Origin: Pseudomonadota bacterium
Lineage (GTDB): Bacteria; Desulfobacterota; Desulfovibrionia; Desulfovibrionales; Desulfovibrionaceae
DNA: 64,000 bases
Direction: 5' to 3'
Assembly (NCBI GenBank): GCA_018816865.1
Contig: JAHIUW010000018.1
Location: 26,134-90,133 of the forward strand
Part shown: positions 16,027 through 23,890 of the stretch, in pieces
Numbering within the stretch: position 1 is the stretch's first letter
Layout: every line of letters begins with the position of its first letter
Notes under the pieces: generated by a model
Database searches by the model: none
Told to the model about the DNA's origin: nothing
The model's input: only the letters and a program-made list of their open reading frames with translations
Position numbers and translations under genes: made by a program

Positions 16027-17611
16027 CCTCGGGCTCCTTGTCCTTGGGCTTGAAATTCTCGGCGAACAACCCCCAGAATCCAGGCCAGGTCTCGGACAGA
16101 CTCCCAGGGTTGGCCAGCGTCACGCCCTGGGCGGTCATGGAGGCCAGGGCCAGGGCCAGACTCCACTGGGGCGACGGGCTGGGGAAGGGACTCATGGGTT
16201 CGGCCCAGCGGTTGCTGGCCTCGCGCCCGGCAACGATGACCACCCGTCCGGGCTTGACCCGGGCGAAGCGACCGATGCGTCCGGCGATCTCCTCGGCGGT
16301 GGCGGTGTCCTCGTCCTCGCTCACCAGGATGCGGGCGTCGCTGGGGGCGGCGATGCCCAGGGCCACGGCCAGGGTGAACTGCCCTCGGGTGGCGTCCATG
16401 TCCAACTTGTCGGGCCAGGTTCCGGCGGTGGAGGTGATGCCGGACTCGGCAATCTCCAGCTTCAGGCCCGCGGCCCGCAGCATATTCGCGACCACCGGGG
16501 CATCGAGGCAATCAGCGGGCCAGTGCCCAGCCAGGGTCACGGTGCCACCCGCAAATCGGGGCAGGGCCAGCAGGGTGGCACACAACTCGGCGTCCAGGGG
16601 CAGCGCAGCACGATCCGGCTTGGCCGGGACCTGATAGGCGCCGTTGCGCACGGAAAACTCGTTCCCGCTCAAGGTGGCGGTCACGCCGCAGTCGGCCAGG
16701 ACCTTCACGGCCAGAGACATCAGCTCGGCACCTGCCCAGCCCATGTCCCAGCTGAAATTCAGACCCTCGGGATAGGTGGGGCCGGCCAGGGCCATGGCCA
16801 GACCGCACAGCGGCGGAAAGTCCTCGGACACATGGCAGGTCCCGCCGGTCATGCCGCCGCTTTCCAGGCGCACGGGCGCGCCGGTGAGATGCGGTTCGAT
16901 GGGTGTCAGGCGCGCGCCCAGTCCGGCGAACACGTGACCCACCACAGACAGGTCCAGAATCTTGAGGGGGGTGCCGCCGGTAATGGTGCTGCGTCCCACC
17001 TGGGGCAGCCCCATGGCCAACAGCAGATAGAGATTCAGCGGGTCATCACCGGCGTGCAGGGTCTTGCCCGGTAGGGAGGCGGTGCCTCCGGTGCTCCTGA
17101 CCAAGCCATCTTCCCAGGACAGGGAGGCCCCGGCCTGGTTCATGACCTTGACCAACTCCACGAGCGGATCGTTGACCACCACGGGCGAGAGTTCCAGCTT
17201 GGCCCCGGAGAGGACGCCAAGGGCGACCAGCAGCCGGGTGATGGTCCGGTCGCGCGGCCCAGGCATCGCCAGGTCCAGATCCCTGATCTCGGGGGTCATG
17301 ATGAACTTGCGGCTGGCGGATTCTGGCTTGACCGCACTGGCGTAAGCCAGGCCGTTGGCCAGGGTGAATATCTGGCGCAGGGGGCGCAGGTCCAGACCCT
17401 GGCGGGAGGCCACCTCATCCCAGGAGCGACGCATCCGGCGTTCCTGGTTGGCGTCGGCCAGGGACATTCCCTTGGCCTTGCGTGTAGCGGCGGCGCGGCT
17501 CAGGAGCTGAGTGCGCTTGGCGATCATGTAAGCCAGATCCAGGTCCAGATCCACGAGTTCGTCGGTCAACGACCTGGTGAGCGGCTTTTTGCCAAATTTC
17601 TTATCTTGCAT
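15989..17611 (-). CDS. Chorismate-mutase-like / divergent EPSP-synthase fusion
   Basis: The 540-residue protein has two parts. Residues about 10-95 (LTDELVDLDLDLAYMIAKRT, then NQERRMRRSWDEV) look like an AroQ-type chorismate mutase three-helix unit. Residues about 105-520 have the repeating alpha/beta pattern of EPSP synthase, including PGPRDRTITRLLVALG where the enzyme normally has a Lys-bearing G-S-K-S motif, and DPLVELVKVMNQAG. The L-G-N-A-G-T and D-H-R-x-A-M motifs are not visible. It could be a specialised aromatic-pathway enzyme or a catalytically altered paralogue. The C-terminus is Lys/Arg rich. Confidence 0.65.
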   Translation of the reverse strand: MQDKKFGKKPLTRSLTDELVDLDLDLAYMIAKRTQLLSRAAATRKAKGMSLADANQERRMRRSWDEVASRQGLDLRPLRQIFTLANGLAYASAVKPESASRKFIMTPEIRDLDLAMPGPRDRTITRLLVALGVLSGAKLELSPVVVNDPLVELVKVMNQAGASLSWEDGLVRSTGGTASLPGKTLHAGDDPLNLYLLLAMGLPQVGRSTITGGTPLKILDLSVVGHVFAGLGARLTPIEPHLTGAPVRLESGGMTGGTCHVSEDFPPLCGLAMALAGPTYPEGLNFSWDMGWAGAELMSLAVKVLADCGVTATLSGNEFSVRNGAYQVPAKPDRAALPLDAELCATLLALPRFAGGTVTLAGHWPADCLDAPVVANMLRAAGLKLEIAESGITSTAGTWPDKLDMDATRGQFTLAVALGIAAPSDARILVSEDEDTATAEEIAGRIGRFARVKPGRVVIVAGREASNRWAEPMSPFPSPSPQWSLALALASMTAQGVTLANPGSLSETWPGFWGLFAENFKPKDKEPEDEGKKKGRRIRV

Positions 17612-17743
17612 TGGTAGAATCTCGATCCGAATAGGGAGTTTTGGGGGAACCGACTTCTATACCAATATCACTACAATGTGCAAGCATGTTAAGAGGCACT
17701 TTTTTTCGCTGTCATCACGGCGGGATGGCCCGTGCGCCGGTGA

Positions 17744-17770
17744 TAAAAAAGGGGCGCCCGAAGGCGCCCC
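17744..17770 (-). terminator. Terminator of sat
   Basis: On the minus strand GGGGCGCC and GGCGCCCC pair around a TTCG tetraloop (17751-17770), followed by TTTTTT. It lies about 25 bp after the sat stop codon. Confidence 0.92.
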
Positions 17771-17795
17771 GTATCGCAGATCGGCGAAGGCCGAT

Positions 17796-19064
17796 TTACT
17801 TCATGACGTCGCCGGAGGCAGCGCCCTGCATCTTGATCTCAACCTTCTCGGTCAGACCAGCGTAGTACTTGCGCAGCTCGACGAGCACTTCCTCGCGACC
17901 AAAGTGGTCCACGACCTCAGCGCCTTCGGACAGGGCCTTGCGCAGCTTGGTGCCGGACAGGATGACGCGGTCTTCCTTGGTGTGCGGGCAGGTGCGCAGG
18001 GAGGCCATGCCGTCGCACTTGTGGCAGTAGAAGGTCCAGTCGATCTTCATGGGCTTGGTGACCAGGTCCTTGCCGGGGCCATTGGTGGGCACGCGGTCAA
18101 AGATCTGCTGGGCCTCGAACAGGCCGTAGAAGTCGCCCACGCCGGCGTGGTCACGACCGATCAGCATGTGGGAGACGCCGTAGTTCTGGCGGAAGGTGGC
18201 GTGCAGCAGGGCTTCGCGGGGACCGGCATAACGCATGTCCAGGGGGTAACCGGCGTTGATGACGTTGTCAGCCACGAAGTAGTTGTCAATCAGGATCTGG
18301 ATGCACTTCACGCGGACTTCAGCCGGGATGTCGCCAGCCTTCAGGTTGCCGATCAGGGAGTGGATCAGGCAGCCGTCGCAGACTTCGATGGAGATCTTGG
18401 CCAGGAACTCATGCGAACGGTGCATGGGGTTACGCAGCTGCAGGGCGGAAACGGTGCTCCAGCCCTTGGCTTCGAACATGGCGCGGGTCTCGGAAGGACG
18501 CAGGTAAACGCCGGGGTACTTCACGGCGTAGTCGCCCTCGGACAGCACTTTCACGGGGCCGGCCAGGTTGAACTTGCCCTGGGCCAGAACCATCTGCACG
18601 CCCGGGTGATCCTTGGGAGCGATCTTCCAGAAGTTCTCGCCTTCGGACTCTTCGCCCTCACCGCGGTAGACCTTCTCGCACTCAAACTTCTTGTCGGCCT
18701 CGGTCATCTCGAACTTCTCGGTGACCTTCATCGTGGCGTAGATCACGCCCTTGTTGACCAGAGCGATCTCGTCGCCGGCCTTGATGCTGTCGTCGTCGGT
18801 GTCCAGACAAACCGGAACGGGCCAGAAGGTGCCGTCGGCCAGGGTGTATTTCTCGCAAACGCTCTTCCAATCGGCCTTGGACATGAAACCGTTCAGCGGA
18901 GAGAAGCCGCCGATGCCCATCATGATCAGGTCGCCCTTGGAGCGGGCGGAGATGTCAAGTTTCTTCAGGCCTTCGGCCTTCTTCAGCTCAGCGGTCAGCT
19001 CAGCGCCGGTCAACAGGCACTCGATCAGGCCTTTGCCACCATGCGCGGGAACGAGTTTGGACAT
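17796..19064 (-). CDS. sat: Sulfate adenylyltransferase (ATP sulfurylase)
   Basis: The 422-residue enzyme starts at ATG 19064 (AGGAG 5 nt upstream). It carries [10 protein letters not shown] (the H-x-x-H nucleotide motif), [12 protein letters not shown], and a Cys/His cluster [15 protein letters not shown], which binds metal in bacterial ATP sulfurylases. It converts sulfate and ATP to APS in the cytoplasm, the first step of sulfate respiration. It is divergent from aprBA across an 860-bp control region and has its own terminator. Confidence 0.97.
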   Translation of the reverse strand: MSKLVPAHGGKGLIECLLTGAELTAELKKAEGLKKLDISARSKGDLIMMGIGGFSPLNGFMSKADWKSVCEKYTLADGTFWPVPVCLDTDDDSIKAGDEIALVNKGVIYATMKVTEKFEMTEADKKFECEKVYRGEGEESEGENFWKIAPKDHPGVQMVLAQGKFNLAGPVKVLSEGDYAVKYPGVYLRPSETRAMFEAKGWSTVSALQLRNPMHRSHEFLAKISIEVCDGCLIHSLIGNLKAGDIPAEVRVKCIQILIDNYFVADNVINAGYPLDMRYAGPREALLHATFRQNYGVSHMLIGRDHAGVGDFYGLFEAQQIFDRVPTNGPGKDLVTKPMKIDWTFYCHKCDGMASLRTCPHTKEDRVILSGTKLRKALSEGAEVVDHFGREEVLVELRKYYAGLTEKVEIKMQGAASGDVMK

Positions 19065-19203
19065 TGTAGTCTCCTTTAGAAGGGTTTGAATAGTTTCCTT
19101 AAGCATCGAGAGGCATCAGAATCCTCTACACGTCATCCACGTTCCGAGGACTCTTCTGGCTGCCTATCCTCGAAGTTACCTATTGAAGGTTCGTCGAAGG
19201 TGT

Positions 19204-19229
19204 TTGTGAAAAAAATGCGCAAATGTCAA
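19204..19229 (-). promoter_or_regulatory. Rex-like operator overlapping the sat promoter
   Basis: TTGTGAA-N5-TGCGCAA (19204-19222) resembles the Rex consensus TTGTGAA-N4-TTCACAA with one perfect half, a weaker second half and one extra spacer base. On the minus strand TTGACA (19229-19224) sits right beside it, so binding would block sat transcription; the -10 is poor (CAAACA). Rex is reported to repress sat in Desulfovibrio vulgaris in response to NADH. The assignment here is inference. Confidence 0.4.
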
Positions 19230-19446
19230 GCTCGCAACTTTAAATCATCATTCCAGCCTGTTGCATGTTAGGCAACTCTGTACAACCCGAAGGATTTCTG
19301 AAAAACCACCTCAGCCCCATTCAATGAGAGCCGGGCCGCCAGCCTTTCCCCAGAGGGCACGACCCAGAAAACCCCAGCGCCATGCCACTTTCAGCCTGGA
19401 ACAGCGCATTCCATCCATGGCAATCCCTGAAATCGGCTTTCAACCC

Positions 19447-19475
19447 TTGCGCTGGCCTCGCAATATTTGTATATA
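19447..19475 (+). promoter_or_regulatory. Putative aprBA promoter
   Basis: TTGCGC (19447-19452), a 17-bp spacer and TATATA (19470-19475). It would give a leader of about 450 nt before aprB. A second candidate, TTGACA at 19592-19597, has a weak -10. Confidence 0.4.
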
Positions 19476-19814
19476 CCCGTGAGCCAAGCGCTTTAGAACG
19501 CTCTCCTCCGAAGCTGAATAAGACAAAAAGATCAAGCATTCCGTTGCGTTCACAGCACACAACAGAGCTTGGGATATTATTCACTTTCGCCTTGACAGGC
19601 GCGGTGGCGGCTTGCTAGAGATTTCCAGCTTGTTCTTATCATCACAAGCGGGTAGCTCCTGTCGGGCCCCCGCCAGTGAGATCGGCGAACCCCAGAGATC
19701 ATGTGCTGAATCTGGCGGAACGTCACCGACACCGGATCATTGAAAGCCCAGGAAACTCCCGCAATTCTAGTAGATTGCGGAAAGACCAGGGCAACCTGTG
19801 TCTGAGAGCAACGT

Positions 19815-19850
19815 AAAAAGGCGGGGAGACTCGGTGTTTCCCTGCTTTTC
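19815..19850 (+). terminator. Terminator-like hairpin in the aprB leader
   Basis: AAAGGCGGGGA pairs with TCCCTGCTTT, with one bulge and one G-T pair, and is followed by TTTTC. It lies about 80 bp before aprB, with no gene ending upstream on this strand. It could be an attenuator or the end of a short leader RNA. Confidence 0.45.
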
Positions 19851-19928
19851 ATATCTCCGTCGTTGCGGCGGCTGATATGTTCAGGAAAGGTTGTTTTCAT
19901 CAACCCATTATTGTTTGGAGGATTCATT

Positions 19929-20435
19929 ATGCCGACTTTTGTTGACCCTTCGAAGTGCGATGGATGCAAGGGTGGCGAGAAGACCGCTTGCATGTACATC
20001 TGCCCGAATGACCTCATGATCCTCGACCCCGAGGAAATGAAGGCCTACAATCAGGAACCTGAGGCATGCTGGGAGTGCTACTCCTGCATCAAGATTTGTC
20101 CCCAGGGCGCCATCACCGCGCGTCCCTATGGTGACTTTGCTCCCATGGGTGGAACTTCCATTCCGCTGCGTTCTTCCGAGGACATCATGTGGACCATCAA
20201 GTTCCGCAATGGTGATGTGAAGCGCTTCAAGTTCCCCATCCGCACCACCCCTGAAGGCTCCATCAAGCCCTTCGAGGGCAAACCCGAAGCTGGCGACATC
20301 GAGAACGAACTGCTGTTCACCGAGACCACCTTGGCTACCCCCAAGACCGTCCTGAACAAGAAGTTCGAAATCACCGATGACTCCAAGACCCAGTGCTGGG
20401 CCGACATCCCGTGCGAGGACGGCGCCAACCGCTAG
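19929..20435 (+). CDS. aprB: Adenylylsulfate reductase beta subunit
   Basis: The 168-residue ferredoxin-like subunit has two [4Fe-4S] motifs: CDGCKGGEKTACMYICP (near residues 10-26) and CWECYSCIKICP (near 47-58), followed by the AprB C-terminal arm that wraps around AprA. It passes electrons to the FAD of AprA. GGAGG lies 7 nt before the ATG. aprA follows after 54 bp. Confidence 0.97.
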   Translation: MPTFVDPSKCDGCKGGEKTACMYICPNDLMILDPEEMKAYNQEPEACWECYSCIKICPQGAITARPYGDFAPMGGTSIPLRSSEDIMWTIKFRNGDVKRFKFPIRTTPEGSIKPFEGKPEAGDIENELLFTETTLATPKTVLNKKFEITDDSKTQCWADIPCEDGANR

Positions 20436-20489
20436 GTTGAGCTGTTTGGGAAGATTGCTTGAAACGCTAAACTCAAAGGAGTTTAAACT

Positions 20490-22484
20490 ATGCCTCGTAT
20501 CCCTATGAAAGAAGCCACGAAGGGCCTCGCCATTGCCGAGCCCACCATCGTCGAGCATGACGTAGACATTCTCATGATCGGTGGCGGCATGGGCAACTGT
20601 GGTACCGCTTGGGAAGCCGTCTGTTGGGCCGACAAGTATGCCCCCGAAGCCAAGATCCTGCTGGTCGACAAAGCCGCCATCGAGCGCGGCGGTGCCGTTG
20701 CCCAGGGTCTGTCCGCCATCAACACCTTCATCGGTAAGAACGACATCGAAGACTACGTCCGCATGGTCCGCACCGACCTCATGGGTCTGGTCCGTGAAGA
20801 CTTGATCTACGACCTCGGCCGCCACGTTGATGATTCCGTGCTGCACTTTGAAGAATGGGGCCTGCCCATCTGGTGTAAGGACGCGAACAACAAGAACCTG
20901 GACGGCGCTCAGGCCAAGGCCGCTGGCCTTTCCCTGCGCAAGGGTGCCACCCCGGTCAACTCCGGCCGTTGGCAGATCATGATCAACGGTGAGTCCTACA
21001 AGTGCATCGTGGCCGAAGTTGCCAAGAATGCCTTGGGCGAAGAGCGCTACATGGAGCGCATCTTTGTCGTGAAACTGCTCCTCGACGCCAATACCCCGAA
21101 CCGCATCGCCGGTGCCGTGGCCATGGACGCTCGTGAGAACAAGGTTCACATCTTCCGCGCTGGCGCTATCAGCATCGCCTGTGGTGGTGCTGTTAACGTC
21201 TACCGCCCCCGCTCCACAGGTGAAGGCATGGGTCGCGCTTGGTATCCCGTCTGGAACGCCGGCACCACCTACACCCTCGTTGCCCAGGTTGGCGGCGAAA
21301 TGACCATGATGGAAAACCGCTTCGTGCCCGCCCGCTTCAAGGACGGTTACGGCCCGGTTGGCGCTTGGTTCCTGCTCTTCAAGGCCAAAGCCACCAACTA
21401 CAAGGGTGAGGACTACTGCGAGACCAACCGTGCCATGCTCAAGCCCTACGAAGAGCGCGGCTACGCCAAGGGTCACGTCATCCCGACCTGCCTGCGTAAC
21501 CACATGATGCTTCGCGAAATGCGCGAAGGTCGCGGTCCCATCTACATGGACACCAAGACCGCCCTGCAGAACGCGTTTGCCACCATGACCCCTGCCGAGC
21601 AGAAGCACCTCGAGGCCGAAGCCTGGGAAGACTTCCTCGACATGTGTGTTGGTCAGGCCAACCTGTGGGCCTCCACCAACTGCGCTCCTGAGATGCGCGG
21701 TTCCGAGATCATGCCCACCGAGCCTTACCTGCTGGGTTCGCACTCCGGTTGCTGCGGCATCTGGTGTTCCGGTCCCGACGAAGACTGGGTTCCCGAGGAC
21801 TACAAGGTTCGCGCCGCCAACGGCAAGGTCTACAACCGTATGACCACCGTCGAAGGCCTGTGGACCTGTGCTGACGGCGTCGGCGCTTCCGGTCACAAGT
21901 TCTCCTCCGGCTCCCACGCTGAAGGCCGCATCGTCGGCAAGCAGATGGTGCGCTGGTACCTGGATCACAAGGACTTCAAGCCCACTCTGAAGGAGACCGC
22001 TGAAGACCTGAAGAAGGAGATCTACCGTCCGTTCTACAACTACGAGGCCGGCAAGGGCGCTTCCACCTGCCCCGTTGTGAACCCCGAGTACATCACTCCC
22101 AAGAACTTCATGATGCGTCTGGTCAAGTGCACCGACGAGTACGGTGGAGGCGTGGGTACCTACTACACCACTTCCGCTGCTCTTCTGGACACTGGCTTCT
22201 GGCTGATGGACATGCTGGAAGAAGACTCCAAGAAGCTTGCTGCTCGTGACCTTCACGAACTGCTTCGCTGCTGGGAGAACTACCACCGCCTGTGGACCGT
22301 GCGCCTGCACATGCAGCACATCCGCTTCCGCGAAGAGTCCCGTTACCCCGGCTTCTACTACCGTGGTGACTTCATGGGCCTCGACGACGCTAAGTGGCAT
22401 TGCTTCGTGAACTCGAAGTACGACCCCGACAAGGGCGAGACCGCTATCTTCAAGAAGCCTTACTACCAGATCATCCCCGACTAG
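20490..22484 (+). CDS. aprA: Adenylylsulfate reductase alpha subunit
   Basis: The 664-residue flavoprotein of the fumarate reductase/succinate dehydrogenase family reduces APS to sulfite and AMP in the cytoplasm. The FAD site MIGGGMGNCGTAWEA is near residue 30, and GACGGCV-like and RSTGEGMGRAW stretches follow. Length and gene order match AprA of Desulfovibrio. AAGGAG lies 8 nt before the ATG. Two successive hairpins end the transcript. Confidence 0.97.
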   Translation: MPRIPMKEATKGLAIAEPTIVEHDVDILMIGGGMGNCGTAWEAVCWADKYAPEAKILLVDKAAIERGGAVAQGLSAINTFIGKNDIEDYVRMVRTDLMGLVREDLIYDLGRHVDDSVLHFEEWGLPIWCKDANNKNLDGAQAKAAGLSLRKGATPVNSGRWQIMINGESYKCIVAEVAKNALGEERYMERIFVVKLLLDANTPNRIAGAVAMDARENKVHIFRAGAISIACGGAVNVYRPRSTGEGMGRAWYPVWNAGTTYTLVAQVGGEMTMMENRFVPARFKDGYGPVGAWFLLFKAKATNYKGEDYCETNRAMLKPYEERGYAKGHVIPTCLRNHMMLREMREGRGPIYMDTKTALQNAFATMTPAEQKHLEAEAWEDFLDMCVGQANLWASTNCAPEMRGSEIMPTEPYLLGSHSGCCGIWCSGPDEDWVPEDYKVRAANGKVYNRMTTVEGLWTCADGVGASGHKFSSGSHAEGRIVGKQMVRWYLDHKDFKPTLKETAEDLKKEIYRPFYNYEAGKGASTCPVVNPEYITPKNFMMRLVKCTDEYGGGVGTYYTTSAALLDTGFWLMDMLEEDSKKLAARDLHELLRCWENYHRLWTVRLHMQHIRFREESRYPGFYYRGDFMGLDDAKWHCFVNSKYDPDKGETAIFKKPYYQIIPD

Positions 22485-22496
22485 GATGAACTTCCA

Positions 22497-22535
22497 GGGT
22501 GGCCGCGGGCGTATGCCCGTGGCCACCCGTTTTTA
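22497..22535 (+). terminator. Terminator of aprBA
   Basis: GGGTGGCC and GCGGGC pair with GCCCGT and GGCCACCC around a GTAT loop, followed by GTTTTT. It lies 12 bp after the aprA stop. Confidence 0.9.
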
Positions 22536-22552
22536 ACATTCATCCCATGTCG

Positions 22553-22611
22553 AAAATGGTCTAAGCCTGAGCAGTACCTTGTTGTTATCGTTTGGGCTTA
22601 GGCCATTTTTC
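22553..22611 (+). terminator. Second hairpin terminator/attenuator before qmoA
   Basis: A 15-bp stem (AAAATGGTCTAAGCC with GGGCTTAGGCCATTTT, one G-T pair) closes a 26-nt loop and ends in TTTTT. Only 35 nt remain to qmoA and no clear promoter lies between, so it may control readthrough from aprBA into qmoABC. Confidence 0.7.
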
Positions 22612-22645
22612 AAGTCTGGCCGGAACCTGATCTAGGGAGGAACAA

Positions 22646-23884
22646 ATGCCAAACACCAGCGTGCTCGTTGTCGGTGGCGGTTTCAGCGGCATCACGGCCG
22701 CGCTCGAAGCCGCAGAAGTCGGACACGAGGTCTTTCTCGTTGAGAAGAGCCCGTATCTAGGCGGACGGGTGGCTCAGCTGAATAAGTATTTCCCCAAGCT
22801 GTGTCCCCCTTCGTGCGGACTGGAAATCCAGTTCCAGCGCATCAAGAAGAATTCTCTTGTTAATGTCTTCACCCTTGCCGAAGTGGTCTCCGTGACCGGG
22901 CAAAAGGGTGCTTACAACGTTAAAATCAAAATCAAGCCCCGCTACACCGCCCCCTTCGCGGCCGACCTATCCGAAGTCGCCGCTGAACTCGGAAGCGGCA
23001 ACAAGAGCGAGTTCGAGTTCGGTCTGGCCTCGCGCAAGGCCCTGCACAAGGACATGCCCTTCGCCTATCCCGCCCGCTACGTCCTTGAGAAGAATGAACT
23101 TTCCAACGCCGATGCCGAAACGCTGGCGGACAACGAGTTCATCGACCTGAGCGAGACCGAAAGGGAAATCGAGGTCACCGTCGGCGCCATCATCATGGCC
23201 ACCGGCTGGAAGCCCTACGACATGACCAACCTGACCAACCTGGGCGCCGGCTTGCTCGACAACTGCGTGTCCAACATGCAGATGGAGCGTCTGGCCTCCT
23301 CCCATGGTCCCACGGATGGCGTCATCCAGCGCCCCTCCGACGGCAAGACCCCCAAACGGGTCGCCTTCGTGCAGTGCGCCGGTTCCCGCGATGAAAACAA
23401 TCTGAGCTTCTGTTCGTATATCTGCTGCATGGCTTCCCTGAAGCAGGCCACCTACGTGCGTGAGCAACTGCCCGAGACCCAGGTCACCATCTACTATATC
23501 GACCTGCGCACCCCGGACCGCTACCAGAAATTCCGCGACCGCGTGCTCTGCGACGAAGGCATCCGCACCGTCAAGGGCAAGGTGGCCGATGCCCAGCAGG
23601 GCGAGGGCGGCACCGTGGTCCTGACCGTGGAAGACGCTGTGGCCGGAACCAAGTCCAAGGAAGAATTCGACCTCGTTGTGCTGGCTACCGGAATGCAGCC
23701 CAGCCTGGCCGGTGAAAAGCTGCCCTTCGACCTGCCCCTGGACGAGGAAGGCTTTATCATTGGTGGCGAGGAAAACGGCATTTTTGCTGCTGGCTGCGCC
23801 AAGAAGCCTCTTGATGTTATGAAATCCGCTCAATCGGGCACCGGCGCCGCGATGAAGGCGATTGAAACGGTGAGAGGGAGGTAG
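22646..23884 (+). CDS. qmoA: Quinone-interacting oxidoreductase subunit A
   Basis: The 412-residue HdrA-like flavoprotein has an N-terminal FAD site (VVGGGFSGITAALEAAEVG), LGGRVAQLNKYFPKLCPPSC, and a C-terminal second FAD contact ending in GTGAAMKAIETVRG. It is the cytoplasmic part of QmoABC, which carries electrons from menaquinol to AprBA. GGGAGG lies 7 nt before the ATG. qmoB follows after 6 bp. Confidence 0.95.
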   Translation: MPNTSVLVVGGGFSGITAALEAAEVGHEVFLVEKSPYLGGRVAQLNKYFPKLCPPSCGLEIQFQRIKKNSLVNVFTLAEVVSVTGQKGAYNVKIKIKPRYTAPFAADLSEVAAELGSGNKSEFEFGLASRKALHKDMPFAYPARYVLEKNELSNADAETLADNEFIDLSETEREIEVTVGAIIMATGWKPYDMTNLTNLGAGLLDNCVSNMQMERLASSHGPTDGVIQRPSDGKTPKRVAFVQCAGSRDENNLSFCSYICCMASLKQATYVREQLPETQVTIYYIDLRTPDRYQKFRDRVLCDEGIRTVKGKVADAQQGEGGTVVLTVEDAVAGTKSKEEFDLVVLATGMQPSLAGEKLPFDLPLDEEGFIIGGEENGIFAAGCAKKPLDVMKSAQSGTGAAMKAIETVRGR

Positions 23885-23890
23885 CTTACA

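Larger units (their letters stand above)
19065..19928. other. Divergent control region sat / aprBA
   Basis: No convincing gene lies in these 864 bp; the short open frames lack ribosome sites. The region holds a Rex-like site and -35 for sat, a plus-strand promoter near 19447, a weak second promoter (TTGACA at 19592), two hairpins (19759-19780 and 19889-19905) and a terminator-like hairpin at 19817. The apr leader may be as long as about 450 nt. Confidence 0.6.
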
